DNA from: an uncultured Christensenellaceae bacterium
GTDB lineage: Bacteria; Bacillota; Clostridia; Christensenellales; Christensenellaceae
Reading direction: 5' to 3'
Assembly (NCBI GenBank): GCA_910588425.1
Contig: CAJUPM010000007.1
Coordinates: forward strand, 39,971-88,490
DNA length: 48,520 nucleotides
Each line of letters opens with the position of its first letter. Position 1 is the first letter of the stretch. Under the pieces are notes generated by a model. That model searched no databases and had not been told where the DNA came from. It worked only from the letters and a program-made list of their open reading frames with translations. The position numbers and the translations under genes are program-made. Shown one piece after another: positions 1-6,708 of the stretch.

Positions 1-111
1 AAGAAGCAGACCCAGGGCGTTCCCAAATACTATAAGGTGCGGCCATACGAGATCACCAACGGCAGCAAATCCTACGGCGCATTCAGCAAAGTGCAGAAAA
101 TCGGAGGATAA
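1..111 (+). CDS. C-terminal end of an unidentified protein (5' truncated by window)
   Basis: Frame 1 is open from the first base to a TAA at 109-111 and gives 36 residues ending in KVQKIGG. The piece is basic and rich in Lys, Tyr and Gly. It is too short to assign to a family. It counts as a real gene end because a strong terminator follows 4 bp after the stop. The function is unknown. Confidence 0.6.
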   Translation, partial: KKQTQGVPKYYKVRPYEITNGSKSYGAFSKVQKIGG

Positions 112-115
112 AAAT

Positions 116-145
116 GAGGCGGCAGATTTGCCGCCTCTCTTTTTT
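116..145 (+). terminator. Rho-independent terminator of the first partial gene
   Basis: A perfect 9-bp stem, GAGGCGGCA / TGCCGCCTC, with a GATT loop is followed by a T-rich run. It closes the gene ending at 111. Confidence 0.9.
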
Positions 146-278
146 GCCGCAGGCGCGGCAAAGGTTTTTCCCTTTGGTTACAATTTCTTTTTGGGCGCGG
201 ATAGATTTTTTCCGCCAAACATAGTATGATTAAGAAAATGAAAGCAGTATATGCGATCAGGGAAGAAGGAAAGAAAAG

Positions 279-1274
279 ATGAAGGGAAAGGCATGGCTGT
301 TTGTGGCCGTGGTGCTGCTGGCGGCGCTGGCATCCGGCGTTGTTTTTGCCAAAGAGGCGCCGGGCGGCGAAATTCTGCCGGTGGATGCCGGCAATTACAA
401 CGACTACGGCGGCGGAGACAGCGGCTGGAGCAGCGGCGGAAGTGATTGGGGCAGCAGCTGGGATGACGATGACTGGGGCGACTGGGACAGCGACTATACC
501 GGCTCTGGCGGCGGGTTCTATTTCTTCGGCGGAAATGCCAGCGCAATCGTTGTGGTTCTCGTTATCGTTTTGCTCATCAGCGTTTCCGCTCTGAAAAATA
601 AAAGCAGCCGGGGCAGAGGGGGCAGCAGCTACCGCGGCGCGGTGCCGCAGGTGCTGGATCATACGCAGGAGATTGAGCGGGCAATTCTGGCTGTGGATCC
701 GCTCTTCCATAAAGAGAAATTCCTGGCCTGGAGCAAGGAGGTCTATGTTACCCTGCAGCAGGCCTGGATGGAGCGGGATTGGTCGAAAATCCGCCCGTTT
801 GAAAAGGAAGAGCTCTTTGCACAGCATCAGAAGCTATTGCAGGAATATCTCGATCTGGGGCGCATCAATGTGATGGAGCGCATCAACGTCAACCAGGCGT
901 TTTTGCAGAAATACGAGAGGGACCCGCAGTATGAATATCTGACGGTCTATCTCCAGGCGCGGATGCGGGATTATATCATCGATGAAAAGACGCGGCAGGT
1001 TCTGATGGGCAATCCCAATGCCGACTGCTATATGCAGTATCTGATGAAATTTACGCGCAGAAACGGCGTCAAGACAGACCCAGCCGCGGCCAGCAATATC
1101 ATCGCCTGCCCGCATTGCGGCGCGCCCACGCAGATTACCAGCGCAGGAAAATGCGAATACTGCGGCTTTATCGTCACCACCGGGGATTACGATTGGGTGC
1201 TCTGCGATATGCAGGCGGTGAAGCCGGGCGTGATTGTGGATAACAGCGGCATCATTCTGCGGGATAATCAGTAA
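279..1274 (+). CDS. Secreted or membrane-anchored Tim44-like domain protein with C-terminal zinc ribbon
   Basis: The 331-aa product has a signal-like hydrophobic N-terminus (residues 1-24). A Gly/Ser/Asp/Trp-rich low-complexity stretch follows (about 28-85, very acidic at 61-72), then one strong membrane segment (about 88-104) and a basic stop-transfer patch. The next domain (about 130-265) resembles the Tim44/MRPL45-like fold. A four-Cys ribbon (C277, C280, C292, C295) lies near the end. The start has a purine-rich Shine-Dalgarno region. The next gene, an SPFH protein with zinc ribbons, begins 46 bp downstream. Bacillus subtilis pairs similar proteins (YdjG with YdjI) with PspA in envelope stress, so a membrane-stress role is inferred. 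The Tim44 assignment rests on overall pattern and is moderate. Confidence 0.75.
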   Translation: MKGKAWLFVAVVLLAALASGVVFAKEAPGGEILPVDAGNYNDYGGGDSGWSSGGSDWGSSWDDDDWGDWDSDYTGSGGGFYFFGGNASAIVVVLVIVLLISVSALKNKSSRGRGGSSYRGAVPQVLDHTQEIERAILAVDPLFHKEKFLAWSKEVYVTLQQAWMERDWSKIRPFEKEELFAQHQKLLQEYLDLGRINVMERINVNQAFLQKYERDPQYEYLTVYLQARMRDYIIDEKTRQVLMGNPNADCYMQYLMKFTRRNGVKTDPAAASNIIACPHCGAPTQITSAGKCEYCGFIVTTGDYDWVLCDMQAVKPGVIVDNSGIILRDNQ

Positions 1275-1320
1275 GAAAAATAGGAAGACTGAGGCAAGAG
1301 AAAACAGGAGGTAGCAAAAA

Positions 1321-2484
1321 ATGGGGCTGATCAAAGCTTTTGGCGGCGCGGCGCGCACGACGCTGGCCGATCAGTGGAAGGAGTTTATTTACTGCGATGC
1401 CATGAGCGCGGATGTGCTCATGCAGAAGGGCCAGGCGCGGATTGGAGAGAAAAGCTCGAACACAAAGCGCAGTGAGAATATCATCTCGGATGGCTCGAAA
1501 GTCGCCGTCAACGAGGGGCAGTGCATGCTCATCGTGGAAAACGGCAGAATTGTGGATTTCTGCGTCGAGCCGGGAGAATATCTCTATCAGACGGGCACAG
1601 AGCCCTCCATGCTGGATAGCGGATGGCATGGTCTTAAAGAGAGCTTTAAGAAGGTAGGCAAGCGCTTTACCTTCGGCGGCCAGCCGGAAAACGACCAGCG
1701 GGTCTACTATATTAACACCAAGGAGATCATGGGCAATAAAGTGGGCGTGGGCGAAGTGCCTTTCCGGGATAGCGAGTTTGGCTTCACCATCATGCTCAAG
1801 GGCTACGGCACCTATTCTTACCGCATCACAGACCCCATCATGTTCTATGCCAATGTCTGCGGCAACGTGCAGGATGTTTTTCGCAGAAGCCAGATCGACG
1901 AGCAGCTCAAAACCGAAGTACAGCATAACCTCCAGCCGGCTCTGGGCAAAATTGCCCTCAAAGGCATCGCTTACGACCAGCTTCCGCTCTACACCAACGA
2001 GATCGCAGAGCAGCTCAACCAAGAGCTGACGGAGGATTGGGTGCAGAACCGGGGCATCTCGGTGGTAGCCGTGGCGCTGGCCTCCATCACGCCGGATGCC
2101 GAGAGCGCGAAGAAAATCGCGCAGTTCCAGGAATCCCGGGTGTATACGAATACGCGCATGATGGGTGCGCGGCTGGGCGGCGCCCAGGCAAACGCCATGG
2201 AAAACGCATCCAAAAACGATGCCGGCGCGATGACGGGCTTCATGGGCCTGGGCATGGCGCAGCAGGCCGGCGGCGCAAACGTGGCGTCTTTCTTTGAAAA
2301 CAGCCCGGAGCCTGCGGCGGCAAACGGATGGAGCTGCCCGGCCTGCGGCAGCAAAAACACAGGAAACTTCTGCCAGAACTGCGGCGCCAAAAAGCCGGAG
2401 GGCGGTGAAACATGGATCTGCGCCTGCGGGACGGCCAGCCAGGGAAAATTCTGCCCGAATTGCGGCGCAAAGAAACCAGAATAA
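1321..2484 (+). CDS. SPFH/virion-core-like protein with two C-terminal zinc ribbons (YdjI-like)
   Basis: The 387-aa protein has no signal peptide or clear membrane segment. The N-terminal two thirds (about 1-275) look like the SPFH (stomatin/flotillin-type) family of B. subtilis YdjI, which scaffolds at membranes. A Gly/Ala/Met-rich linker (about 276-330) leads to two tandem Cys4 ribbons: C339/C342/C351/C354 and C367/C369/C378/C381. An AGGAGG-type ribosome site precedes the ATG at 1321. Its position just after the Tim44-like gene suggests the two act together. No pspA is present in the window, which differs from the Bacillus cluster. The cyclophilin gene follows after 15 bp, so all three may be one transcript. 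Confidence 0.8.
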   Translation: MGLIKAFGGAARTTLADQWKEFIYCDAMSADVLMQKGQARIGEKSSNTKRSENIISDGSKVAVNEGQCMLIVENGRIVDFCVEPGEYLYQTGTEPSMLDSGWHGLKESFKKVGKRFTFGGQPENDQRVYYINTKEIMGNKVGVGEVPFRDSEFGFTIMLKGYGTYSYRITDPIMFYANVCGNVQDVFRRSQIDEQLKTEVQHNLQPALGKIALKGIAYDQLPLYTNEIAEQLNQELTEDWVQNRGISVVAVALASITPDAESAKKIAQFQESRVYTNTRMMGARLGGAQANAMENASKNDAGAMTGFMGLGMAQQAGGANVASFFENSPEPAAANGWSCPACGSKNTGNFCQNCGAKKPEGGETWICACGTASQGKFCPNCGAKKPE

Positions 2485-2499
2485 AAGGAGAGAATACAA

Positions 2500-2973
2500 A
2501 TGATCGTCATTGAAATGGAAAACGGCGGGAAAATTGAGCTGGAGCTGGATGCAAAGGCGGCGCCCATCACGGTAGAGAACTTTGAAAAGCTGGTGCGGGG
2601 AGGGTTTTACGACGGCCTCATCTTCCACCGGGTCATCAGCGGTTTTATGATCCAGGGCGGCTGCCCGGAGGGCACGGGCATGGGCGGCCCGGGCTATCAC
2701 ATCAAGGGTGAGTTTGCGGCCAACGGCGTGGAAAACCCCATCAAGCATGTGCGCGGCGTGATCTCTATGGCTCGGGCGCAGGATCCCGATTCCGCGGGCA
2801 GCCAGTTCTTCATCATGCACGCGGATGCGCCCTATCTGGATGGGCAGTATGCGGCGTTTGGCAAGGTAGTTTCGGGCATGGAAGTGGTGGATCAGATTGC
2901 GGATGCCGTGACGGACTATTCGGATCGCCCCTATGACGATATCGTCATGAAGCGCGTTTCTATCCAGGAGTAG
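2500..2973 (+). CDS. Cyclophilin-type peptidyl-prolyl cis-trans isomerase
   Basis: The 157-aa protein is a minimal cytoplasmic cyclophilin that catalyses Xaa-Pro isomerisation. Family landmarks include FHRVISGFMIQGG (the FHR catalytic Arg and the FMIQGG core), GVISMARAQDPDSAGSQFFIM (active-site SQFFI) and LDGQYAAFGKV. There is no signal peptide. The length matches short bacterial cyclophilins. An AAAGGAGAG ribosome site precedes the ATG. It follows the SPFH gene by 15 bp and precedes the GNAT gene by 8 bp, which suggests co-transcription. Confidence 0.95.
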   Translation: MIVIEMENGGKIELELDAKAAPITVENFEKLVRGGFYDGLIFHRVISGFMIQGGCPEGTGMGGPGYHIKGEFAANGVENPIKHVRGVISMARAQDPDSAGSQFFIMHADAPYLDGQYAAFGKVVSGMEVVDQIADAVTDYSDRPYDDIVMKRVSIQE

Positions 2974-2981
2974 GCAGAGCG

Positions 2982-3488
2982 ATGCTGCAGCTTAGGGCGT
3001 ATGAGCCGGGGGATGCACAGCATATCCTGGCATGGCTGAAGGATGAATTTGCCTTTCGGCAATGGAGCGCGGATCGATATGATCGCTTTCCTATTGCGCC
3101 GGAGGATATGAACGCATACTACAAAAAAGCCAGGCAGGAGGACGGCATTTTTTGCATGACAGCCACAGACGATGCCGGCATCGCCGGGCACTTTACCCTG
3201 CGCTTCCCGCGCAGAGGGGATACCAGCGAGGCGCGGCTGGGCTTCGTCATCGTGGACGACAAAAAGCGCGGCAGGGGCTATGGAAAGCAGATGGTCTGCC
3301 TGGCAGTGCAGTATGCGTTTGATGTTTTAAACGTGCAAAAAGTTTCGCTGGGCGTATTTGAGAATAACGCTCCGGCGATCGGGTGCTATCGGGCCTGCGG
3401 GTTTGGAGAGGTGCGGCTGGAGCAAACAGAGCAGTACTCTTGCCTGGGGCAGGTATGGAAGTGCATAGAAATGCAGCGGCAGAGATGA
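2982..3488 (+). CDS. GNAT-family N-acetyltransferase
   Basis: The 168-aa protein has the GNAT acetyl-CoA fold. Strand beta4 reads ARLGFVIVDDKKRGRGYGKQMV, with the Q/RxxGxG/A acetyl-CoA loop represented by RGRGYG. A second signature, YRACGFGEV, is typical near the C-terminus. The substrate cannot be told from sequence; RimJ/RimL-like protein or small-molecule acetylation are both possible. The start lies 8 bp after the cyclophilin stop, with AGGAG overlapping the end of that gene. It is the last gene before a terminator. Confidence 0.88.
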   Translation: MLQLRAYEPGDAQHILAWLKDEFAFRQWSADRYDRFPIAPEDMNAYYKKARQEDGIFCMTATDDAGIAGHFTLRFPRRGDTSEARLGFVIVDDKKRGRGYGKQMVCLAVQYAFDVLNVQKVSLGVFENNAPAIGCYRACGFGEVRLEQTEQYSCLGQVWKCIEMQRQR

Positions 3489-3505
3489 GCCAGGGCATTC
3501 AAAAA

Positions 3506-3546
3506 AGAGGGCGGCGCGCCTTTTGGGCGGCTGCCTTCTTTTTTTA
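3506..3546 (+). terminator. Terminator after the GNAT gene
   Basis: The imperfect stem AGAGGGCGGC / GCTGCCTTCT, with G-U wobbles, is followed by a run of eight T. It ends the unit 279-3488. Confidence 0.75.
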
Positions 3547-3610
3547 TTTCTATCATTTTTATATGAATTGAAAAAAAGCTGGAATTGGAAGAAATTGACG
3601 CGAAAAAAGC

Positions 3611-3639
3611 AAATAGAAACACTTTTTGCGGGCATAATA
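3611..3639 (+). promoter_or_regulatory. Possible forespore (sigma-G-like) promoter upstream of the SASP genes
   Basis: Within the 311-bp gene-free stretch 3547-3857, CATAATA at 3633-3639 lies 17 bp after AAATA at 3611-3615. This loosely resembles the sigma-G pattern (-35 GHATR, -10 CATnnTA) expected for SASP genes. The implied leader is about 210 nt, which is long. I see no other gene in the stretch. It is AT-rich and holds only ordinary short A/T runs. This is inference from a weak match. Confidence 0.3.
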
Positions 3640-3857
3640 GCACCGACAGCTGAAATTGGCAATTCGCCAAAAAGGTGCTGAGCGGAAAAAGCATGAGCGA
3701 CCGCGCTTGTAATCAGAGTTGGATAGAATGCGGCAAAATGGGTGGAAATTTATAAAAATTACCAGATTATTTTGTCCGTGCAAGGGAAAATTAAGATTAC
3801 ACAGCAGAAAAGCTGTTTGGAGATGAACTCTCAAATTCTAATACGGAGGTGAAAATC

Positions 3858-4052
3858 ATGGCTAGAAATTCCAGCAACCGTGCGAATGTTCCGGAAGCGA
3901 AAGAGTGGCTCAATCAGATGAAGTACGAAATCGCAAACGAACAGGGCATCAACCTGAAAGAAGGCTACAATGGCGATCTCACAGCGAAAGAGAACGGCAC
4001 TGTCGGCGGCTACATGGTTAAGAGAATGATCGAACAGTATCAGGGCAAATAA
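3858..4052 (+). CDS. Alpha/beta-type small acid-soluble spore protein
   Basis: The 64-aa protein saturates spore DNA and protects it from UV and heat. It carries the two conserved SASP blocks. The first, MKYEIANEQGI, contains the GPR germination-protease site (cleavage after E in YEIA). The second is GYNGDLTAKENGTVGGYMVKRMI. The ATG at 3858 is chosen over an in-frame GTG at 3849, because GGAGG (3845-3849) would overlap that GTG but sits well placed for 3858. It is tandem with a second SASP 42 bp downstream. Confidence 0.96.
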   Translation: MARNSSNRANVPEAKEWLNQMKYEIANEQGINLKEGYNGDLTAKENGTVGGYMVKRMIEQYQGK

Positions 4053-4094
4053 CCTGATAAAACCTAAAATCTAAAAGAAGGAGGTAAACTTTAA

Positions 4095-4310
4095 ATGGCT
4101 AGCAGCAACAACAGCAACCGCCTGGCAAACGATACGGCTCAGGCGCGCGAGAAGATGGATAACATGAAATACGAGATTGCCAATGAGCTGGGCGTCAACC
4201 TGAAGAAGGGCTATAACGGCGACCTGACTTCTAAAGAGGCAGGCTATGTTGGCGGCTACATGGTGAAGAAGATGATCGAATCCGTGGAGCAGGCACATTC
4301 CAATAAGTAA
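4095..4310 (+). CDS. Alpha/beta-type small acid-soluble spore protein (second copy)
   Basis: The 71-aa paralogue of the upstream SASP has MKYEIANELGV (GPR site) and GYNGDLTSKEAGYVGGYMVKKMI. The N-terminus differs, being rich in Asn and Ser. GAAGGAGGT precedes the ATG. The pair probably forms one forespore-expressed unit ending at the hairpin 4324-4354. Divergence from the first copy is mostly outside the DNA-binding blocks, as expected of an old tandem duplication. Confidence 0.96.
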   Translation: MASSNNSNRLANDTAQAREKMDNMKYEIANELGVNLKKGYNGDLTSKEAGYVGGYMVKKMIESVEQAHSNK

Positions 4311-4323
4311 CCAGAAATGGTGC

Positions 4324-4354
4324 AAAAGAGCAGGCGTTTTGCCTGCTCTTTTTT
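4324..4354. terminator. Bidirectional terminator between SASP and radC
   Basis: AAAAGAGCAGGC and GCCTGCTCTTTT form a 12-bp stem with a GTTTT loop. A-runs and T-runs flank it on both sides, so it can serve the SASP unit on + and radC on -. Confidence 0.9.
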
Positions 4355-4355
4355 G

Positions 4356-5117
4356 CTACTCTTCATCCTGCTTTTCGGGCGACATGAGCTGCAAATAGCT
4401 CAGGCTGTCTTCCGCCGCGACGGCCATGCCACGGCTTTCCAGCGTGTGGATATGGTTGCCCTTGTCCAGAAAGCTGTAGTATGCCTTGTCGGCGACGATG
4501 ATATGATCGCAGATGCCGATGCCCAGCGGCCGAAGCGCGCCGATGATCTCCAAAGTGATGGAAATATCCTTCTTGCTGGGGCGGGGATCGCCGCCCGGGT
4601 GATTATGCGATAGGATGACATACGAGGCCGAATGCCGAAGCGCGATCTCCGCGATGCGCCGGGTATAGACGGGCACGCTGTCGATGCTGCCCTCGCCCAC
4701 TTTTTCGCGGTGTACCAGCGTGAAGTTGGAATTGAGGCAGAAGAGATAGAAGCGCTCGTTTGCCAGGCCATACATGAGCGGGCAGATATATTCCGCGGCG
4801 GCACGCAGCGTGGGCAGCCGCATTGCACTTTTGGATTCGGAAAAATATTTGCGCCCAGCCTCGGCGATGACACCCAGCAGCACGGCAGATTTTCTGCCCA
4901 TGCCCTCCACTTTCTCGATATCCAGCGGGTTTGCCGAGAGCACGCCGTAAAAAGAGCCGAAGGTCTCAATCAGGCGGTGCGCGATGGTGTTGGTATTGAT
5001 GCGGGGAAAGAAGTAGTATAAAATGAGCTCCAGCGCTTCATGATCCTCCATCCCTTCAAACCCCGTCTGCAAAAAGCGATCCCGCATTCTATCCCGATGC
5101 CCGTCGTGTAAACTCAT
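4356..5117 (-). CDS. radC: RadC-family JAB/MPN metalloprotease-fold protein
   Basis: The 253-aa protein has an N-terminal helix-hairpin-helix-like region (about 20-90). A C-terminal JAB1/MPN domain carries the zinc motif SHNHPGGDPRPSKKD (about residues 168-182) with an upstream Glu. This is the RadC/YsnA family, usually named DNA repair protein although its true role is unsettled. TAGGAGG precedes the ATG. It is a single-gene unit on the minus strand, convergent with the SASPs and divergent from the dipeptidase gene. Confidence 0.93.
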   Translation of the reverse strand: MSLHDGHRDRMRDRFLQTGFEGMEDHEALELILYYFFPRINTNTIAHRLIETFGSFYGVLSANPLDIEKVEGMGRKSAVLLGVIAEAGRKYFSESKSAMRLPTLRAAAEYICPLMYGLANERFYLFCLNSNFTLVHREKVGEGSIDSVPVYTRRIAEIALRHSASYVILSHNHPGGDPRPSKKDISITLEIIGALRPLGIGICDHIIVADKAYYSFLDKGNHIHTLESRGMAVAAEDSLSYLQLMSPEKQDEE

Positions 5118-5205
5118 CTTAGCCTCCTAAAAGAACTGTGTTATAATTATTCGGGGCAAAGCGACAGATTCCTACATAAAAGAAAAAATCAGTTTCCGCC
5201 AGCAG

Positions 5206-5235
5206 TTGACAACCTCGCCGGCAAAATAATATACT
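5206..5235 (+). promoter_or_regulatory. Sigma-A promoter for the dipeptidase-alaS unit
   Basis: TTGACA (5206-5211), an 18-bp spacer and TATACT (5230-5235). The expected start near 5242 leaves little room for an ATG at 5253 and favours the later start codons at 5289/5295. Confidence 0.8.
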
Positions 5236-5294
5236 ATTTCATATGTGAAATTATGGCTTCCCAGGCTTTTTGGGGAGCGCAAGAGGGAATGATT

Positions 5295-6698
5295 ATGATA
5301 CAGTTTCCGGTAGAAAAAATAAAAGGCCAGATGTGCGCGGATTTGGGCGGGCTGGTTGCCATTGAGAGCCTGAAAGGCGCGCCCGAGCCAGGCAAGCCTT
5401 TTGGAAGCGGGCCATATGATGCGCTTTGCTATATGCTGGAAAAAGCAGAGGGCATGGGCTTTGAGACCAAAAACCTGGAAGGGCATATCGGCTATGCTCA
5501 AGCGGGCGGCGGCGCGCAGACTCTGGGCATTTTGGCGCATCTGGATGTTGTCCCGCCGGGAGACGGCTGGGAGAGCGAGCCTTTTTCGCTCTGCATCAAG
5601 AGGGATCGGCTCTATGGCCGGGGCACGGCAGACGACAAAGGCCCTGCCATCGCCGCGCTTTATGCGCTGAAGCTGGTGAGAGACGCGGGCTATCGGCTGA
5701 AGAGAAACGTGCGCATCTATTTTGGCTGCGATGAGGAGAGCGGCTGGGGCGATATTGCCTATCTCAAACAGCATGAGCCAGACCCGGAGCTGGTCATCTC
5801 CCCGGACGGCGGCTTTCCCATCGTCAACCGGGAAAAGGGCCTGCTGGAGCTGCGGCTTTCCCGCCCGGCAGGCATTCAGGAGGGAAAAGCCATCTATATC
5901 AAACGCATCGATGCCGGAGAGCGGCCCAACGTCGTCCCGGCTATGGCAAGCTGCGTTTTGGGCGGTGCGCCCATCCGGCTGATTGCGCAGATGGCGGAGG
6001 TCTTTGCCGAGGGCGCAGAGGCGAGGCTGGAAGTTTCGGGGCAGGACGGCGATATTTGCGTGACGACCTATGGCAAAGCGGCGCATGGCGCGCGGCCGCA
6101 TCTGGGTGTTAATGCGCTGAGCTTTCTGGTGGCTTTTCTCAATATTCTGCCGCTGGCAGACGGCGCGGCCGAGCAGTTTGTCTACGCTCTGGCCAAGCAT
6201 CTGGGCACGGAATACGACGGCATGCGGCTGGGCATCGCCGGTGAGGACGAGCTGACCGGCCCGCTGACGCTCAACCTGGGTATGCTCAAGTTCGACGGCA
6301 AGGAAATTTGGGGGACGCTGGACTGCCGCTATCCCATCTGTATGCAGGGGGAGGAAATCGAGCAGAAACTGCGGGCGGCTTTTGAGGCCGGGCAGATGAA
6401 GCTTGAGCAAATTCAGGCCCAGCCCTGGCACTATGTCCCTGAGGAGAGCGAGCTGGTTTCCGCGCTCAAGGAAGTTTACGAGGATTGCACGGGCAAAAAA
6501 GCCGAGTGCATGAGCACGGCCGGGGCGACTTACGCCCGGGCGTTTGAGCAGTCTGTGGCATTTGGGCCGTTGCCTGTGGGCAAGGAGAACGGCAAGCATG
6601 GCCCCAATGAATTTTTAGAGATGCGCGAGCTTTTGGATCTGACGCAGATCCTGGCAAACGCGATTGTAAAACTGGCGGCAGAACCGCAGGAGAAATAG
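5295..6698 (+). CDS. M20-family dipeptidase (PepV/Sapep-like)
   Basis: About 467 aa. A cytoplasmic dinuclear-zinc dipeptidase that hydrolyses dipeptides. Metal and catalytic landmarks appear in order: LAHLDVVPPGDGW, GRGTADDKGPAIAALYAL, CDEESGWGD, SPDGGFPIVNREKG, TYGKAAHGARPHLGVNA and KHGPNEFL. This order is typical of PepV. The ATG at 5295 is preferred because GAGGGA ends 6 bp before it; 5289 is possible. An in-frame ATG at 5253 would leave almost no leader from the promoter at 5206-5235. The alaS start is 10 bp after the stop, so the two are likely co-transcribed. Confidence 0.9.
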   Translation: MIQFPVEKIKGQMCADLGGLVAIESLKGAPEPGKPFGSGPYDALCYMLEKAEGMGFETKNLEGHIGYAQAGGGAQTLGILAHLDVVPPGDGWESEPFSLCIKRDRLYGRGTADDKGPAIAALYALKLVRDAGYRLKRNVRIYFGCDEESGWGDIAYLKQHEPDPELVISPDGGFPIVNREKGLLELRLSRPAGIQEGKAIYIKRIDAGERPNVVPAMASCVLGGAPIRLIAQMAEVFAEGAEARLEVSGQDGDICVTTYGKAAHGARPHLGVNALSFLVAFLNILPLADGAAEQFVYALAKHLGTEYDGMRLGIAGEDELTGPLTLNLGMLKFDGKEIWGTLDCRYPICMQGEEIEQKLRAAFEAGQMKLEQIQAQPWHYVPEESELVSALKEVYEDCTGKKAECMSTAGATYARAFEQSVAFGPLPVGKENGKHGPNEFLEMRELLDLTQILANAIVKLAAEPQEK

Positions 6699-6708
6699 GA
6701 GAAGAAAC

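Noticed and set aside
1252..2820. 522-aa minus-strand frame opposite the SPFH and cyclophilin genes
   Set aside because: It overlaps two unambiguous genes on the other strand, and its His/Ala/Arg-rich sequence is typical of antisense translation.
3599..3857. Extra small gene between the GNAT terminator and the first SASP
   Set aside because: Minus-strand open frames here are short, overlap one another and lack ribosome sites; the region is AT-rich leader DNA.
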